64,000 nucleotides of DNA, taken from NCBI GenBank assembly GCA_947034895.1, contig OX344762.1, positions 36,374,760 to 36,438,759 on the forward strand, given 5' to 3'. The translations under genes were made by a program, and so were the position numbers. Of this stretch, positions 22,041-31,900 are shown piece after piece; position 1 is the first letter of the stretch; every line of letters begins with the position of its first letter. The stretch comes from Rhytidiadelphus loreus. Lineage: Eukaryota; Streptophyta; Bryopsida; Hypnales; Hylocomiaceae. The notes beneath the pieces were generated by a model that was given only the letters and a program-made list of their open reading frames with translations, was not told where the DNA came from and did no database searches.

Positions 22041-22983
22041 GTGACCACCAATTATATATTTTTTTGAATTCGTGAGTTTAGGAATAATTGGAACTTGCAC
22101 AACGTGTTTCCAATTTTTCTTTACGTCAATTTCATGAGATTACAACTTGTTCCACATTAAAGTACAGGGCAAGGTTCATGCACCAATTTTCCAGTTCACG
22201 GAATAAGCTATTCAAAGTGACCACCAATTATATATTTTTTTGAATTCGTGAGTTTAGGAATAATTGGAACTTGCACAACGTGTTTCCAATTTTTCTTTAC
22301 GTCAATTTCATGAGATTACAACTTGTTCCACATTAAAGTACAGGGCAAGGTTCATGCACCAATTTTCCAGTTCACGGAATAAGCTATTCAAAGTGACCAC
22401 CAATTATATATTTTTTTGAATTCGTGAGTTTAGGAATAATTGGAACTTGCACAACGTGTTTCCAATTTTTCTTTACGTCAATTTCATGAGATTACAACTT
22501 GTTCCACATTAAAGTACAGGGCAAGGTTCATGCACCAATTTTCCAGTTCACGGAATAAGCTATTCAAAGTGACCACCAATTATATATTTTTTTGAATTCG
22601 TGAGTTTAGGAATAATTGGAACTTGCACAACGTGTTTCCAATTTTTCTTTACGTCAATTTCATGAGATTACAACTTGTTCCACATTAAAGTACAGGGCAA
22701 GGTTCATGCACCAATTTTCCAGTTCACGGAGTAAGCCATTCAAAGTGACCACCAATTATATATTTTTTTGAATTCGTGAGTTTAGGAATAATTGGAACTT
22801 GCACAACGTGTTTCCAATTTTTCTTTACGTCAATTTCATGAGATTACAACTTGTTCCACATTAAAGTACAGGGCAAGGTTCATGCACCAATTTTCCAGTT
22901 CACGGAATAAGCCATTCAAAGTGACCACCAATTATATATTTTTTTGAATTCGTGAGTTAGGAATAATTGGAACTTGCACAACT
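22041..22983. repeat. 176-bp satellite: five near-identical units plus a partial sixth
   Basis: GTGACCACCAATTATATAT starts units at 22,041, 22,217, 22,393, 22,569, 22,745 and 22,921, exactly 176 bp apart. The five complete units differ at only a few positions, and the sixth stops after about 62 bp. Diverged half-units and units extend both ways: about 21,845-22,040 on the left, and 22,984-23,290 on the right, including GTGATCATGAATTGCATAT at about 23,117. The array thus has a homogenised centre and decayed edges. Confidence 0.93.
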
Positions 22984-23290
22984 TACATGTTTGTCATTTT
23001 TTTTTTAAATGAAGTTCATGACTTTATATTTTTATGGTTATTGAAGTACATCGTATATTCGTATTAACAAGGGTTGATTCTTGCCTTATTTTTTAGTTTC
23101 AAGTACAAGGTCATTAAAGTGATCATGAATTGCATATTTATGTGAATTAGTTTAGGAATAATTGCAACTTGCACAACATCTTTTCCAATCCATAGTATGC
23201 AAAATTTCAAAGAAAAAAAATTAGTAGTGCTTTAAGTTTATTTGAGACGGCCAAGCATCCTACACCTCCTACACATTTGCAACTTGTACG

Positions 23291-24146
23291 TAACTATTAA
23301 TTTATTTCCGTTTATTGTTTCCTATGCAAATTCCATAGCATTAATGATTTGAGGTTTAGGAAATTGTATGGCATGGTTTTTGTTGTTTAAGCCTCACTAT
23401 TGTTTGAATGAATGATTATCAATATTGCCTTACGCAATGGGTTTAGGGGCATTACAATTATAATTGTACTATTTTCATTTCCAAAACAAATATTTATAAG
23501 AATTGTTTTCCCACTATTTGAATATGATTGTCTATCATTCATTGTGTCTATGGAAGACATTATTAGTCTGACGTTTAATTGGCATCAAGTTGCACCATTA
23601 TTGTCCTATGACATTGCAATGTATAAATCATGATTGACCTTTCCTTGAATTAGGTACTAGTATGAATTCTAGTCATAGTCACTTCCACTGACTATGATCA
23701 AATAGTACGCTTAACTAATTATTTTTATCTTTCATTAATAATCAAAGTTGACAGGGAGGTTCAAATACTTAATAAATCATTGTCAAGTATCCCATGCATG
23801 CACTTAAGTAACTTTCATGAGTGAAAACAATTAATTTATTGTACAAGTTTGTAAAGTTAGTTATAGATGTTGTATTTATTTAAAATACAAACTTAAAGAA
23901 AATTATACCTTTAGATTAAAGAAGGCTTCATTTTGCGAATTTTTGTGGTCTACATTTCAGAACAAACCTCAACTTTTACAATTTCCTTCTATAATATATT
24001 GGTTTAGGTCTCAATGAAGAGAATAAACAAAATTGTTTTTATTGTTCATTGAATACACTTTGAATGCGTAGGCGGAATAAGGTATTTAGTCTTGTAAGTT
24101 TCTTTAAGTCTTAGAATTAAAACGTGGAGAAATTTAATCACAAAAA
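23291..24146. other. AT-rich non-coding stretch within the element
   Basis: No palindrome copies, no convincing gene and no RNA gene seen. Confidence 0.45.
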
Positions 24147-24236
24147 AGCCTAACACCAAACACCAAACACCAAACACCAAACCCTAAACCCTAAACACCA
24201 AACCCTAAACCCTAAAACCCTAAACCCTAAACCCTA
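24147..24236. repeat. Telomere-like tract (ACACCAA grading into CCCTAAA)
   Basis: About 90 bp of 7-bp units: first AACACCA repeats, then a mixture, then clean CCCTAAA units with one extra A. CCCTAAA is the common plant telomere repeat. The graded variant-to-canonical order resembles a telomere-proximal junction or an expanded telo-box. Confidence 0.85.
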
Positions 24237-25104
24237 TTTCACTGTGGAAGGAATTACAAGAGGATCCCAGTGAATCTTTCTTTTTCAACATTTATTGGTG
24301 GAAACCCTATTTTATGCAAAAGAATATATTGTCGGCAATCCTGAAAAAGATCGCTTTCAATTCAGAAACTATGTGCCAACGTTCAATTCCATTTACCACC
24401 AAGAATTAAGCGAATGCCCAACAATATCTGCTCCAAAAAAAGCCAGGTTTGACTTGTACATTCTCTTTCCAGCTCACGTCGCCTAATTCACTCGAACTAT
24501 TGCGCAGTCGCGCATTTCTAGTAGAAAATAGTGTGGCATCTACTATCGCTTTTTCCATGAATTCATGACTGACATATTCTCTGACGGGTCCTCTCCATTT
24601 GAATTTTCAGGTTTTGCCGCCTCATTTGTTCCCCGCCTAGTCTTCTCCAATTTGTTTCCCAATTGCTGCCAGTGTTCCCATTCCGTTGCTCACATACGAG
24701 GTCCGCCGTGCTGAGAATAATTCGTGCAAACATGTATCATGTCGCTCTTGCTTTGAATATGTAGTTCGTAGTTTTAGTAGGAAGTTTTGCATTCATTTCC
24801 AAGTGTGTGCTTATGATTTTGCAGAGAGCTGACAAGTTTCTGAGGCCGCATTTGATTTCATATCCAAGGACTCTGCGTGAGTGTCCCTTCTGTTTCCCCT
24901 CTCCATTCCATATTTCTTGATTTGAGTATGTTAATCTAGTCAGATAGGTCACCGCATGTTTGAAGTTCACGCTATCGATATCTTGGTCATGAAACCGATT
25001 TCATTGTAATTAGAGTCATTTTCTGAGAACCCAAATCCAACGCTCCGAATATTAAGGCGTAAATTTAGGGAAATATTGTGAGCGACTCCGTAGAGTTGGA
25101 TACT

Positions 25105-26228
25105 TTATCTTCGAGTCGAAGATAGAGGTATCTGAGGACTGAGTACATTTACCTTCGTGTCGAAGATAGAGGTCTCTGAGGACTGAGTACATTTACCTTC
25201 GTGTCGAAGATAAGGATTAATTTGAAATATTAATCATTCAGTATTGTCAAAATGTCGAATCGCTTGCCTTCCATTTCATATTGTAATTTATCTTCGAGTC
25301 GAAGGTAGAATATTTTTGAGCTCACTCTATGGTGCAATCATGAGATCATTGTATCAGGATACAGAAGTTACTTGTTCATTTTCCCCCATTTCTGTTCTCT
25401 CGACAGAAATACATTTAAAATTGTCGTATTCTGATATTTTTTTAAATAAGAATTGTTGTAAAAAACAACCGACTTGCTGTGGGACACACTAGTTTATCCT
25501 CGAGTCGAGGGTAATTAGTGAATCTGAACTGCACTAAGACTGACATATTGTTGGGTGATAATTAGTTTCGTTTCTTTTATTTAATTCGAGGTTCTAAATT
25601 TTGTTTCCGTACGACACTCGTAATAATGTTGGAATGACCCAATTACACTATACATGTAGTAATGTTGTCAGTCCTTACCAAACACAATTAGTATTATTGT
25701 TGAAACTTTGTGTTCCCAACAGTTTAACAATTGTAGTGTACATTCCATGACCTAGTTATCTTCGAGTCGAAGGTAGGTGAGTGATCTCATGTTCACTTAC
25801 TTGTTACTTGACTTTTCGTCGAGTCGAAGGTATCTGTCCTGATTTTAATTCACTAGATCCTTGACTTACCTTCGACTCGAAGGTAAAATTTAGATGGAGT
25901 GGTCCTCGACGGCTATGTGTTCACTATGTCAATGTACCTTGAGTTCATTGGAATTGATATGCCTGTTGGGATGGTTTTAGTCTGTCAGGTAATGTGGACG
26001 ATTTCAATGTACCTGGAGTTCATTGGTATTAATATGACTGAGGGTTTATTCGTTGTTGGATTTCTATTCCATATTTCCTTGTTGTGATCATGACATTCTC
26101 TTTGCATCGGTGAGAATATTGCTTGTCAGTCTATGGTGTGTGCTGGTGATCCTTTGTGAGATGCTCGTTGTGTAGTTCGGAATTCCGTCGGTTCTGTTGA
26201 TTCATTATTACCTTTGGGTCGAGGATAA
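25105..26228. promoter_or_regulatory. Palindromic 21-bp motif cluster upstream of the transposase gene
   Basis: Copies at 25,105-25,125, 25,149-25,169, 25,193-25,213, 25,288-25,308, 25,494-25,514, 25,756-25,776, 25,812-25,832 (degenerate), 25,866-25,886 and 26,208-26,228. They cover the 1.2 kb before the transposase start at 26,294. Together with the 19.2-19.9-kb cluster they place motifs in front of both divergent transcription units. The regulatory role is inferred from position. Confidence 0.75.
25126..25213. repeat. Direct 44-bp tandem duplication carrying a palindrome copy
   Basis: GAGGTATCTGAGGACTGAG plus a palindrome copy (25,126-25,169) is repeated with one or two changes at 25,170-25,213. 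This shows that at least some palindromes multiply by local duplication. Confidence 0.85.
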
Positions 26229-26293
26229 GTTGTATGACTTCATTTATAATTTGTCTCTTGCTTCTGACATGGATAACTTCTTTGTATTGTAGA

Positions 26294-29165
26294 ATGGACA
26301 TCCATGGTCCAGATGACTTTACCGTTCCGGTGCCTGTTCTTCCTGATGGTGTCGCACCTTGCGATGGTATTCCTCGTCCGTCTTGGATCTCGAAGTGCGT
26401 CACCTTGAGGAACGATGCTGGTGATGACGTCGCGAATGGGATTTGTCGAAGCGTTGACGCGGACCTCGTCATTGACATGGATGGTGAACCTCTTGGTGAC
26501 GACCGTGTGGCAATTCAGATTGCCGAGTCCTTGTGCGAGGATGAAGTACCATCGGGGTGGATGTGGTCCATGCACTCCTGGCACATTAAAAGAGTGTTTT
26601 TGAATGGTGTTAGTCTATACGACCATGATCAAACTAGCATTTATAACAATGCTGTCAATGCTTTGAACCGCCGTGGTCGTGTGGGAATTAGATCGTATGA
26701 AAGTTCACGTGTGAGGTCAGAGGTAGACGTTCCTCCCAAAAAAGAATCGCTTTTCACAACATGCGCGATCACTGAAGTGTCCACAAAGCCATGTTGCCCC
26801 AAGAATTGCTTGCAGCCGTTTCCGCGTCGAGAAATTCAAGCCATACGTTCTCAACTACATGTAATCGATGGTGTGTATAAATCGCAAGAAGTGCCTTCTT
26901 GAAGTTCATCGACAAATGCACAAGGACCAGGATGGGAAGGATTGGATTACCTTGAAGAACTTTGAAGTGTGTCCCACTGCTTGGTGGACAATACATGGGA
27001 TTTCGAAAGCTACATTCTACAGGTACAAAGAGAAGGCTAAATTTGGGATGCAAGCTAAAGCCCATGGGAATTTGGGGTTGAAAAAACCACGCACGCAAAC
27101 TGTACAAGCTACTGCCACACTTCGAATGTTGATTGTAGGTGAAGCTGAAGCAATGCCGCACAAGACAAGAACTTTAGCATCTGGGGAAAGAGTCCCTGCA
27201 ATGGTATTGCCGTCAGCCTTCCGTTGGAGTGATCAATTACCAAAAATCAATGAGGCAAATGCTGCGTTTAATTTGTCACCGATTTCTTCTAGTGGATTGA
27301 GTAACATTCGTTGTGCGTCTTTCCCTGAGTTTGCTCCGAAGGCACGAGGAGATACTTTTTCGAGGTGTGGTATGTGCGATACATATAGGCAGTTGAAGGG
27401 CGCTTGTACTCCTCTATCTACTGCGCAAGACAAATGGGAGAGAATTTTGACCACACACCTTTCAGGGCAGAAGGCACATCGGGAACTCTATTACGGAAAT
27501 AGAGAGTATTCCGTGATGTATCCTGAGAGGATGCTCTGCATCATCCATGATAAAATGGATCACTCCAAGACTGCTTCTCCTCACTTTTCTCACAAGACTA
27601 AAGTGACGGATTCTTTCATGAAAATGCCTATTGCTGTGACCGGTATGATTGCTCATGGTCATGGTGACATTCGGTATGCGCACTATGGGTTAGACATTTT
27701 TCCAACAGACTCCAATCACACCATTGGCTCCATTGCTAGATTGTTGCGTGATCTTGAGGGACCGCCCAAAAATACATCAAGGATCTTATTCTCTAAGGAC
27801 GATGACCAATCTATGTTAACCAAGGCTGTGCTAACAGGCCGGGGAATTTGCTTGGACTCCCTCGTTCCTCCACAAGAACCTATTCCCGCTCAGCCCCTAC
27901 CGCCTATATTGACTTTGCAATTGGACAATGCATCGGGAGACAACAAGAACCGATGGGTTTTTGCTTTTTGCTCTCTACTTGTATTCAAAGGCATTTTCCG
28001 CGAGATATACATCAACTTCCTTATAGTTGGACATACACATGAAGACATTGATGCTTTGTTTGGTCGATGGAGCAACATGTTGAAGACCAATGATTACCAG
28101 ACACTTCCAAGACTCATGAAGTCCTTCATGGACTGTGAATCCCACCCGGTAATTCCTCATCTCATCGAGGAAGTCCTTGACTTCAAAAGATTTGTGCACG
28201 GGTACTTGGGAACAGGTGGGGATTTTTTAGAAGGTCATTCCTCGGGCCAGCAGTTCAAGTTCCACATGGATTCTAGTGGTTGGCCGATTATGGAGTATAA
28301 ATATCTTTGTACCGACAAGGATTGGCTACCACTGCACAAGAAAGGGATTCGCTTGTGGTCGGAGACTGAAGACGGGCGTCCCCTAGTACCAAGCGGTAGT
28401 CCGCTCCCGCTGCCTCCACAACATATGAAAGCACTGCCTGAGATCAAAAAGGGGTTGAATGGTTTTATTGCTCATTGGAGTGCAATGTCAGACGACGACC
28501 GATCTGGAGAGTTCAGGAGGAAGATTGACCCTATAAAAAGTTACTGGAAAGGTGTGAGATCTGCCCTAGATGCCCCTCTACAGGTGCGTGAGACATTACA
28601 AGATGGATTTTGGCCAGCTTCTAGGATCACTAATGAACCGGAAGACCAAATGCAGAGAGATGGTACAATACGTGAAGAGTTTGCACGGGATGCACCTTTC
28701 ATTGGACGTAGGCGTGACCGCCCACGTCCTTCATTTTGTGTTGATCGTGATGTGTTTGCAGGTTATTTTGTTGCAGTGCGCCCCGCAGATGACGACCCAA
28801 AACCATTTTGGCTTGCGAGGGCTCTTACAAATCCAAATCCAGATCCCGGACATGTTCATTTGATCCAAATCCAGTATTGGACGCCTGCTTCAAGTCGTCA
28901 CATCAATATGGATACGTATGCTGGATGGGACACTAAAGCTGGAAATGTGTGGCGCGAGGATCGTGTAATCCCTCCGTGCTGGTCCAACACAGACTGTATC
29001 ATGACAGCTTTCAAGCCACGTGGAAGAAGGGGGGCTGAAGATCAACCTCAAGTTATTACAAAAGTTACAATTCCGAAGATGCAAATGAACATCATCAAAT
29101 CATCCCTGACGGCCTTTAACTCTAATTCGGAGAACGAAGTGTCTTCCGCGGAAGGCGAGGAATAG
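26294..29165 (+). pseudogene. DUF7869-type DDE/RNase H-like transposase gene, one frameshift
   Basis: Two overlapping frames make one gene: 26,294 to about 26,868 (about 190 residues, ending in the Cys motif CCPKNC) and about 26,868-29,165 (765 residues). The frame changes by one base near 26,858-26,868, most simply an indel. The second part begins with an HTH-like segment (AWWTIHGISKATFYRYKEK), then an RCGMC Cys pair. Three acidic blocks follow, typical of an RNase H-fold transposase: IIHDKMDHSK (D about 228), LQLDNASGDNKN (D about 353) and VGHTHEDIDALFGRWS (E/D about 392-395). This is the architecture of the widespread family annotated DUF7869. The C-terminal part resembles a small beta-barrel, which is only a guess. 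Its position inside CACTA termini with a 3-bp duplication suggests that it mobilises this element. Without the frameshift the protein would be about 955 residues. Confidence 0.8.
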
Positions 29166-29666
29166 TTTGTAGGTCTGTTGGTGGTTTCTTATTTTAGGAA
29201 GTGAAGTTCCATGTGGTTTTACATTTTAGTATTTGTAGTTGTTTCTTTGATTGTTTCTATAATGATGTGACAGATATGTAACATTTTTATTGCTATTAAT
29301 AGAAAATATTTCCCCTTTCTTATAGCTTTTCTATATATTACATTTACTTGTGCCTTCAATTTGTATTTGGTTGAAGTCTTTCATTTAAAAAGTTTGGTGT
29401 GAGAAGTATGGGGATGATTTTTTGGGATTAAAGGTAGTCTCAATTTAAAGAAATGTTTCAATTTATAAGTTCATGGTCTATTGTATATAGATATTAATGA
29501 ATAAATTAAAGAATGAAATAGTGAATTGTTGGTTGGAGATACTTTTTCTAGAACTAGAAAAATCTATAAAAAATATTTTAACATTTTGAAGTCTTAATTT
29601 ATTGAAGAGTCTCAATTTATTGAATACTTATTTCTTTCTAAATATAGAATGCATTAAAATGAGACC
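29166..29666. other. 3' UTR of the transposase gene and subterminal region
   Basis: AT-rich, no gene. No copy of the palindrome and no subterminal repeat array like that of classical Spm elements is visible. Confidence 0.45.
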
Positions 29667-29846
29667 CCAACTTGTCTCAAATTAACGAATAAGCCCTTAA
29701 AGGGGTGTTTTAAGTAGTGTTTTAGACATCACTTCTTGTATGTAACGTCTTTTAAGTAAGTTTTTAAGTAAAATTTTACTGAAAGACATTACATAAAAGA
29801 CGTGATGTCTAAAACACTACTTAAAACACCCCTTTCTCTTGTAGTG
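29667..29846. repeat. Right terminal inverted repeat, split by a long hairpin
   Basis: The outer 15 bp (29,832-29,846) and the inner block (29,667-29,698) match the left end, but a hairpin of about 137 bp lies between them. Its perfect 34-bp arms are at 29,699-29,732 and 29,802-29,835, and a second imperfect stem lies inside. The left end has no such insert. Confidence 0.85.
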
Positions 29847-30169
29847 CCTAGAAAACTAATTTCAAATTTTTATTTCTTAAAAAAGTGTTTTATCAAGAAT
29901 TTTTTTATTTGCCCAAGCTACTTGTAGCTCAAAGAAAATTATATATCATATAACAAATTATTAAACATGTAGTAAAAAAATTATGAAAATTATTGGGCCT
30001 TAAAGCTACTTCTTAGGCACATGTGTGAAAATTTCAAAAAAAAAATTAAAACTCTATTTGTAGGGAGTTGCCAAAAATTGCTATGTTGCCAAAAAAAATG
30101 CAATTTGGTCTTTTAGGGGTTAAAGCTTAGTCTAATCAACAAGCATCCTACTAGTGATACTTCTAGTCT

Positions 30170-31900
30170 CACTACAAGAAAATGGGCCTTAGTGCGACTG
30201 TGAAAGAATGACTTCATGTAAAATACGACTACAAAGTGACTACTGCTCCCTAATTGCACCATCGCTGCAAGGTCAAGGACGCAGAAGTCATTTTGTAGTC
30301 ACCATAGCGACTTGAGGACGAAGATTTAACGGTGGACAGAATCCATCCATTGTTTTTCGTTATTGCTGTTACTATTATTTGGCTGCCGATACAGTGCAGT
30401 CTAACGTGGAGACCCCTATCGCAGAAGAGTGGCGCACGGAACTGAATTACAACTGCAATTGACTTAGGCGGGACTAACAAATGACTCAGAGGATCCATGT
30501 TGGAACTTTCATGGAAAGAACAGGGTGAGCCACTGCTGACGTGTCGTTGGGTTCATCTTTTACTTCCAGAAGTAAAAGAAAAAAATGACAGGACAAAGGG
30601 AATCTTCAGTTTCGGATTTATAACATTTATGGTGACTCTGCTAACTGCAAAACTCTTCTTATAGTTTGCACTTTGGGCTGGGATGTGCATTAATTAATTA
30701 CCTCGCTCTCTTGAGTTTTGTAAATCGAATTTTTTCTAAATGTAGCTTTCTTTCTGGTCTTGTCCATCATTCTATGAAAATGAGATTTTGTTTGTTTAGG
30801 GTTGTGTCATAATGTCTTGGTACCTTTTGCATTTTAAGGTATTGGGTCTTTTTTTATCCTTGTCTTCCTCATTTTTTTCATGAATTGACAATTTTTTTCT
30901 TTCACTTAATTTTTTTTTTCCTGAAATCTTGCTTCATCTATTTTTTTTGGGATCCTTCTTTTAGGTACATGTTTTTCAAATTTGTCCTCATGTTCAACAT
31001 GACTTTTAGTCTTTGTTTATTTTTCATTAAGCTTAAAAAAAATGGCATACAAGGGAAGTGTTCAATTAATGATTTCGTAGCACACAAACAAATTTTTGTG
31101 GTGTAACAACAGTAGATGGATTTCAATTGGAGATTACTAATGACTGATCTATCACCGCTTCTTGCATGCCATTATGACGGGCCTATGTCACAACAACAGA
31201 TGCCATTCAAACATTGTAGTAATTGCACTTGCAGCAAACACATCGGAAGTTCACAAAAGGGGATACTACTACTGACTGCAGAAGTAGTAGTATCAATGAC
31301 TACGTTGCGTCTCCGATGCCACTAAGAAATGACTTCTTGCAACTACAGATGATGATGGAGAGGGATTTCGGTGCTCAGACCCTACTGCATTTCAACTTCT
31401 CGGTGACGTACAAGTTGCACTTTGACAGGTGATTCAATGACAACGGTTTTGGCTTTTGTTCCACTTCCTCGGCGTCACATGAAAAGACAAAGTGGCACGT
31501 AGGTTTGAAGTTCTATGTTCAAGAAGTTTACTTCATTAGCCTAATACAATTCATGGGCCAATTAGTCTTTTAGGGGTTAAAGCTTAGTCTAATCATGACT
31601 TACAAATGACTGGCCACCTAGACGTCCACGTCACCCAGAAAGTGAAGTCGCTTTCCACATGGCAGTTTATATCTCATTTCCTTAACCTTCTTTTCTTTCT
31701 CCCTTTAACCAACTTCATTGTCATCCATTTTTTCATCCTTGGCAGCATTGGACGGTGATAATACGCTAGCAGTCATTTCCGTAAATGACTTGGCCACAAT
31801 GACTTCAAAACGCTTAAGTCATTTTGCAGTCGAAAGTGTCCGGAATGACTGCAAAGCAGTCATTCTTTGCAGTCGCAAATGTACTCTCTTTTTTGTAGTG
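30170..31900. mobile_element. Non-autonomous CACTA element, 1.73 kb, TCT target duplication
   Basis: The left end is CACTACAAGAAAATGGG and the right end is the inverse of CACTACAAAAAAGAGAG. TCT precedes (30,167-30,169) and follows (31,901-31,903) the element. The paralogous sequence at 52,470-52,560 reads CTTCTAGTCT then ATATGCTATAAA with no insert, so the empty site is directly visible. The interior has no transposase. Short words such as AATGACT and GTCATT recur near both ends and may be transposase-binding subterminal repeats. A 35-bp piece at about 31,563-31,598 copies the flanking host sequence at 30,107-30,142. Confidence 0.88.

Larger units (their letters stand above)
24237..26293. promoter_or_regulatory. 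Upstream region and probable 5' UTR intron of the transposase gene
   Basis: Apart from the palindrome cluster this contains no gene that I can support. Just before the ATG at 26,294 lies a pyrimidine-rich TTCTTTGTATTGTAG, a good 3' splice site, so the gene probably has at least one upstream non-coding exon. I could not place its 5' splice site. Confidence 0.5.
11318..29846. mobile_element. 18.5-kb CACTA-terminated transposon with ParB-methyltransferase, FCP1-like and DDE transposase genes
   Basis: Both ends read CACTACAAGAGAAAG inward, from 11,318 and from 29,846. The next inner block, GGCTTATTCG then TTAATTTGAGACAA (minor variants), is also inverted-repeated at 11,333-11,364 and 29,667-29,698. 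CCT flanks both ends (11,315-11,317 and 29,847-29,849), a 3-bp target duplication as in the CACTA/EnSpm superfamily. The related TTAA element at 59.4-60.5 kb, read in reverse, shows the uninterrupted site (TTCAAAGCTTTCCATG through AAAACTAATTTCAAATTTTT). Inside are three minus-strand genes, a plus-strand transposase gene, about 23 copies of a 21-bp near-palindrome, a 176-bp satellite and a telomere-like tract. Coding parts are GC-richer than the host filler. Premature stops and a frameshift suggest that this copy no longer makes intact proteins. Confidence 0.85.
9993..30123. mobile_element. piggyBac-like TTAA element carrying the giant CACTA element
   Basis: The left end is TTAA at 9,993-9,996 then CCCCTAAAG; the right end is TTTTAGGGG up to 30,119 then TTAA at 30,120-30,123. 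The paralogous empty site at 52,443-52,446 has a single TTAA between the same flanks (GGGTCT on the left, AAGCTTAGTCTAATC on the right), which proves the insertion and the target duplication. Without nested insertions the element would be roughly 0.9-1.6 kb, like its relatives at 55,312-56,260 and 59,397-60,477. It contains two small inverted-repeat insertions at 10.05-10.71 kb and the 18.5-kb element. Confidence 0.85.

Noticed and set aside
22041..22983. Regular spaced repeats as a possible CRISPR array
   Set aside because: Units are contiguous 176-bp copies with no unique spacers, in a plant-type genome; this is a satellite.
12301..26228. Palindromes as evidence of a CRISPR or bacterial contaminant contig
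   Set aside because: They lie in GT-AG introns and promoters of spliced genes within a transposon bounded by plant-type flanks on both sides.
11318..29846. Giant-virus insertion as the source of the ParB-methyltransferase block
   Set aside because: Spliced genes, CACTA ends and a 3-bp target duplication fit a transposon better; no capsid, polymerase or other viral core gene is seen.
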